Source of the DNA: DATARH01 sp036264235
GTDB lineage: Bacteria; Pseudomonadota; Alphaproteobacteria; ATCC43930; CGMCC-115725
NCBI GenBank assembly: GCA_036264235.1
Contig: DATARH010000284.1
Coordinates: 1-13,643 of the forward strand
Direction: 5' to 3'
Length of the DNA stretch: 13,643 nt
The position numbers and the translations under genes were made by a program. Below, in pieces: positions 13,351-13,643 of the stretch. The first letter of the stretch is position 1. Each line of letters opens with the position of its first letter. The notes under the pieces were generated by a model, which was given only the letters and a program-made list of their open reading frames with translations, was not told the DNA's origin and did not search any database.

Positions 13351-13643
13351 GCGACGAATTGCCGACCGCTGCGCGCGTTTCCGACCCCGGCATCCGCGCC
13401 CTCTACCGTCTGGAAAACCGTTGGCAGGCCTGGCTCGATGTCGAGGTCGCATTGGCCAAGGCGCAGGCCGAGCTCGGCATCATCCCGGCCGAAGCGGCCG
13501 CGGCGATCGCCGGTGCGGCGCGGCTTGAGCTGATGGACCGCGCTCGCATCGACGAGGGCTTCGCCCGCACCGGCCATACGATCGTGCCGCTGGTGTGGGA
13601 GTTGGGGCGCGTCGTCGGCGACCCGCATGGCGGCTGGGTGCAT
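13347..13643 (+). CDS. Fumarase/aspartase-superfamily lyase (adenylosuccinate lyase/PcaB-like), 3'-truncated
   Basis: Only the first 99 residues are present and the frame is still open at the window end. The family is usually about 350-450 residues. The ATG at 13347 overlaps the dioxygenase stop and is preceded by GAGGAGG. The N-terminus has the helix RLENRWQAWLDVEVALAKAQ followed by AELGIIPAEAA, which is the opening of the superfamily, and the fragment ends in DPHGGWVH, the start of the substrate-binding loop that normally continues as WGAT(T/S)QD. Members eliminate fumarate or cycloisomerise, for example adenylosuccinate lyase, argininosuccinate lyase and carboxymuconate cycloisomerase (PcaB). 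Its coupling to a TfdA-like dioxygenase suggests a catabolic role, not purine synthesis. Which reaction it runs cannot be told from this part. Confidence 0.87.
   Translation, partial: MSDELPTAARVSDPGIRALYRLENRWQAWLDVEVALAKAQAELGIIPAEAAAAIAGAARLELMDRARIDEGFARTGHTIVPLVWELGRVVGDPHGGWVH

Overview
The window is a GC-rich stretch (roughly two thirds G+C by eye) packed with catabolic and redox enzymes. Short intergenic gaps, strong GC bias at third codon positions (giving long shadow reading frames), Shine-Dalgarno sites of the GAGG/AGGAGG type and 'GTCATTCCGGG' and 'GTCATTGCGAG' palindromic repeats all suggest a free-living alphaproteobacterium, for example from the Rhodospirillales or Bradyrhizobium-like groups. 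The exact taxon is an inference. No rRNA, tRNA, CRISPR array or conventional transposase was seen.

Layout. (1) 1-3071, plus strand, is a tight run: the C-terminal two thirds of a molybdopterin-binding hydroxylase large subunit (form II CoxL type, cut by the window edge), a CysQ-type phosphatase and an enoyl-CoA hydratase. (2) 3068-4897, minus strand, holds two tandem paralogous small membrane-anchored proteins of unknown function, then an epoxide-hydrolase-like alpha/beta hydrolase. (3) 5101-6588, plus strand, is a 495-residue histidine-rich protein I do not recognise. It diverges from the hydrolase across about 200 bp that carry two adjacent palindromes. (4) 6609-7215 is a compact unit: a 95-residue GIY-YIG endonuclease gene tightly flanked by two direct copies of a ~140-bp repeat, each built from two inverted hairpin units (BIME-like). 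(5) 7298-10875, plus strand, holds a TcuA-like FAD dehydrogenase, a second type of palindromic repeat, an Fsr-type MFS exporter and a DsbA-fold isomerase-like protein. (6) 10880-12319, minus strand, holds a secreted GlcG/HbpS-like protein and a secreted lytic transglycosylase with a SPOR-like C-terminus. (7) 12445-13643, plus strand, is a TfdA-like Fe(II)/2-oxoglutarate dioxygenase overlapping, by ATGA, the start of a fumarase/aspartase-superfamily lyase cut by the window end.

How they work together. The molybdenum hydroxylase, enoyl-CoA hydratase, hydrolase, flavin dehydrogenase, dioxygenase and lyase fit a genome rich in small-molecule catabolism, but no complete named pathway can be read here. 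The tightest functional pairings are the fsr/DsbA-like pair and the dioxygenase/lyase pair.

The best candidates for something undescribed are the repeat/GIY-YIG/repeat unit, which resembles the REP/RAYT arrangement but with a different nuclease, the histidine-rich orphan protein, and the tandem small membrane proteins.
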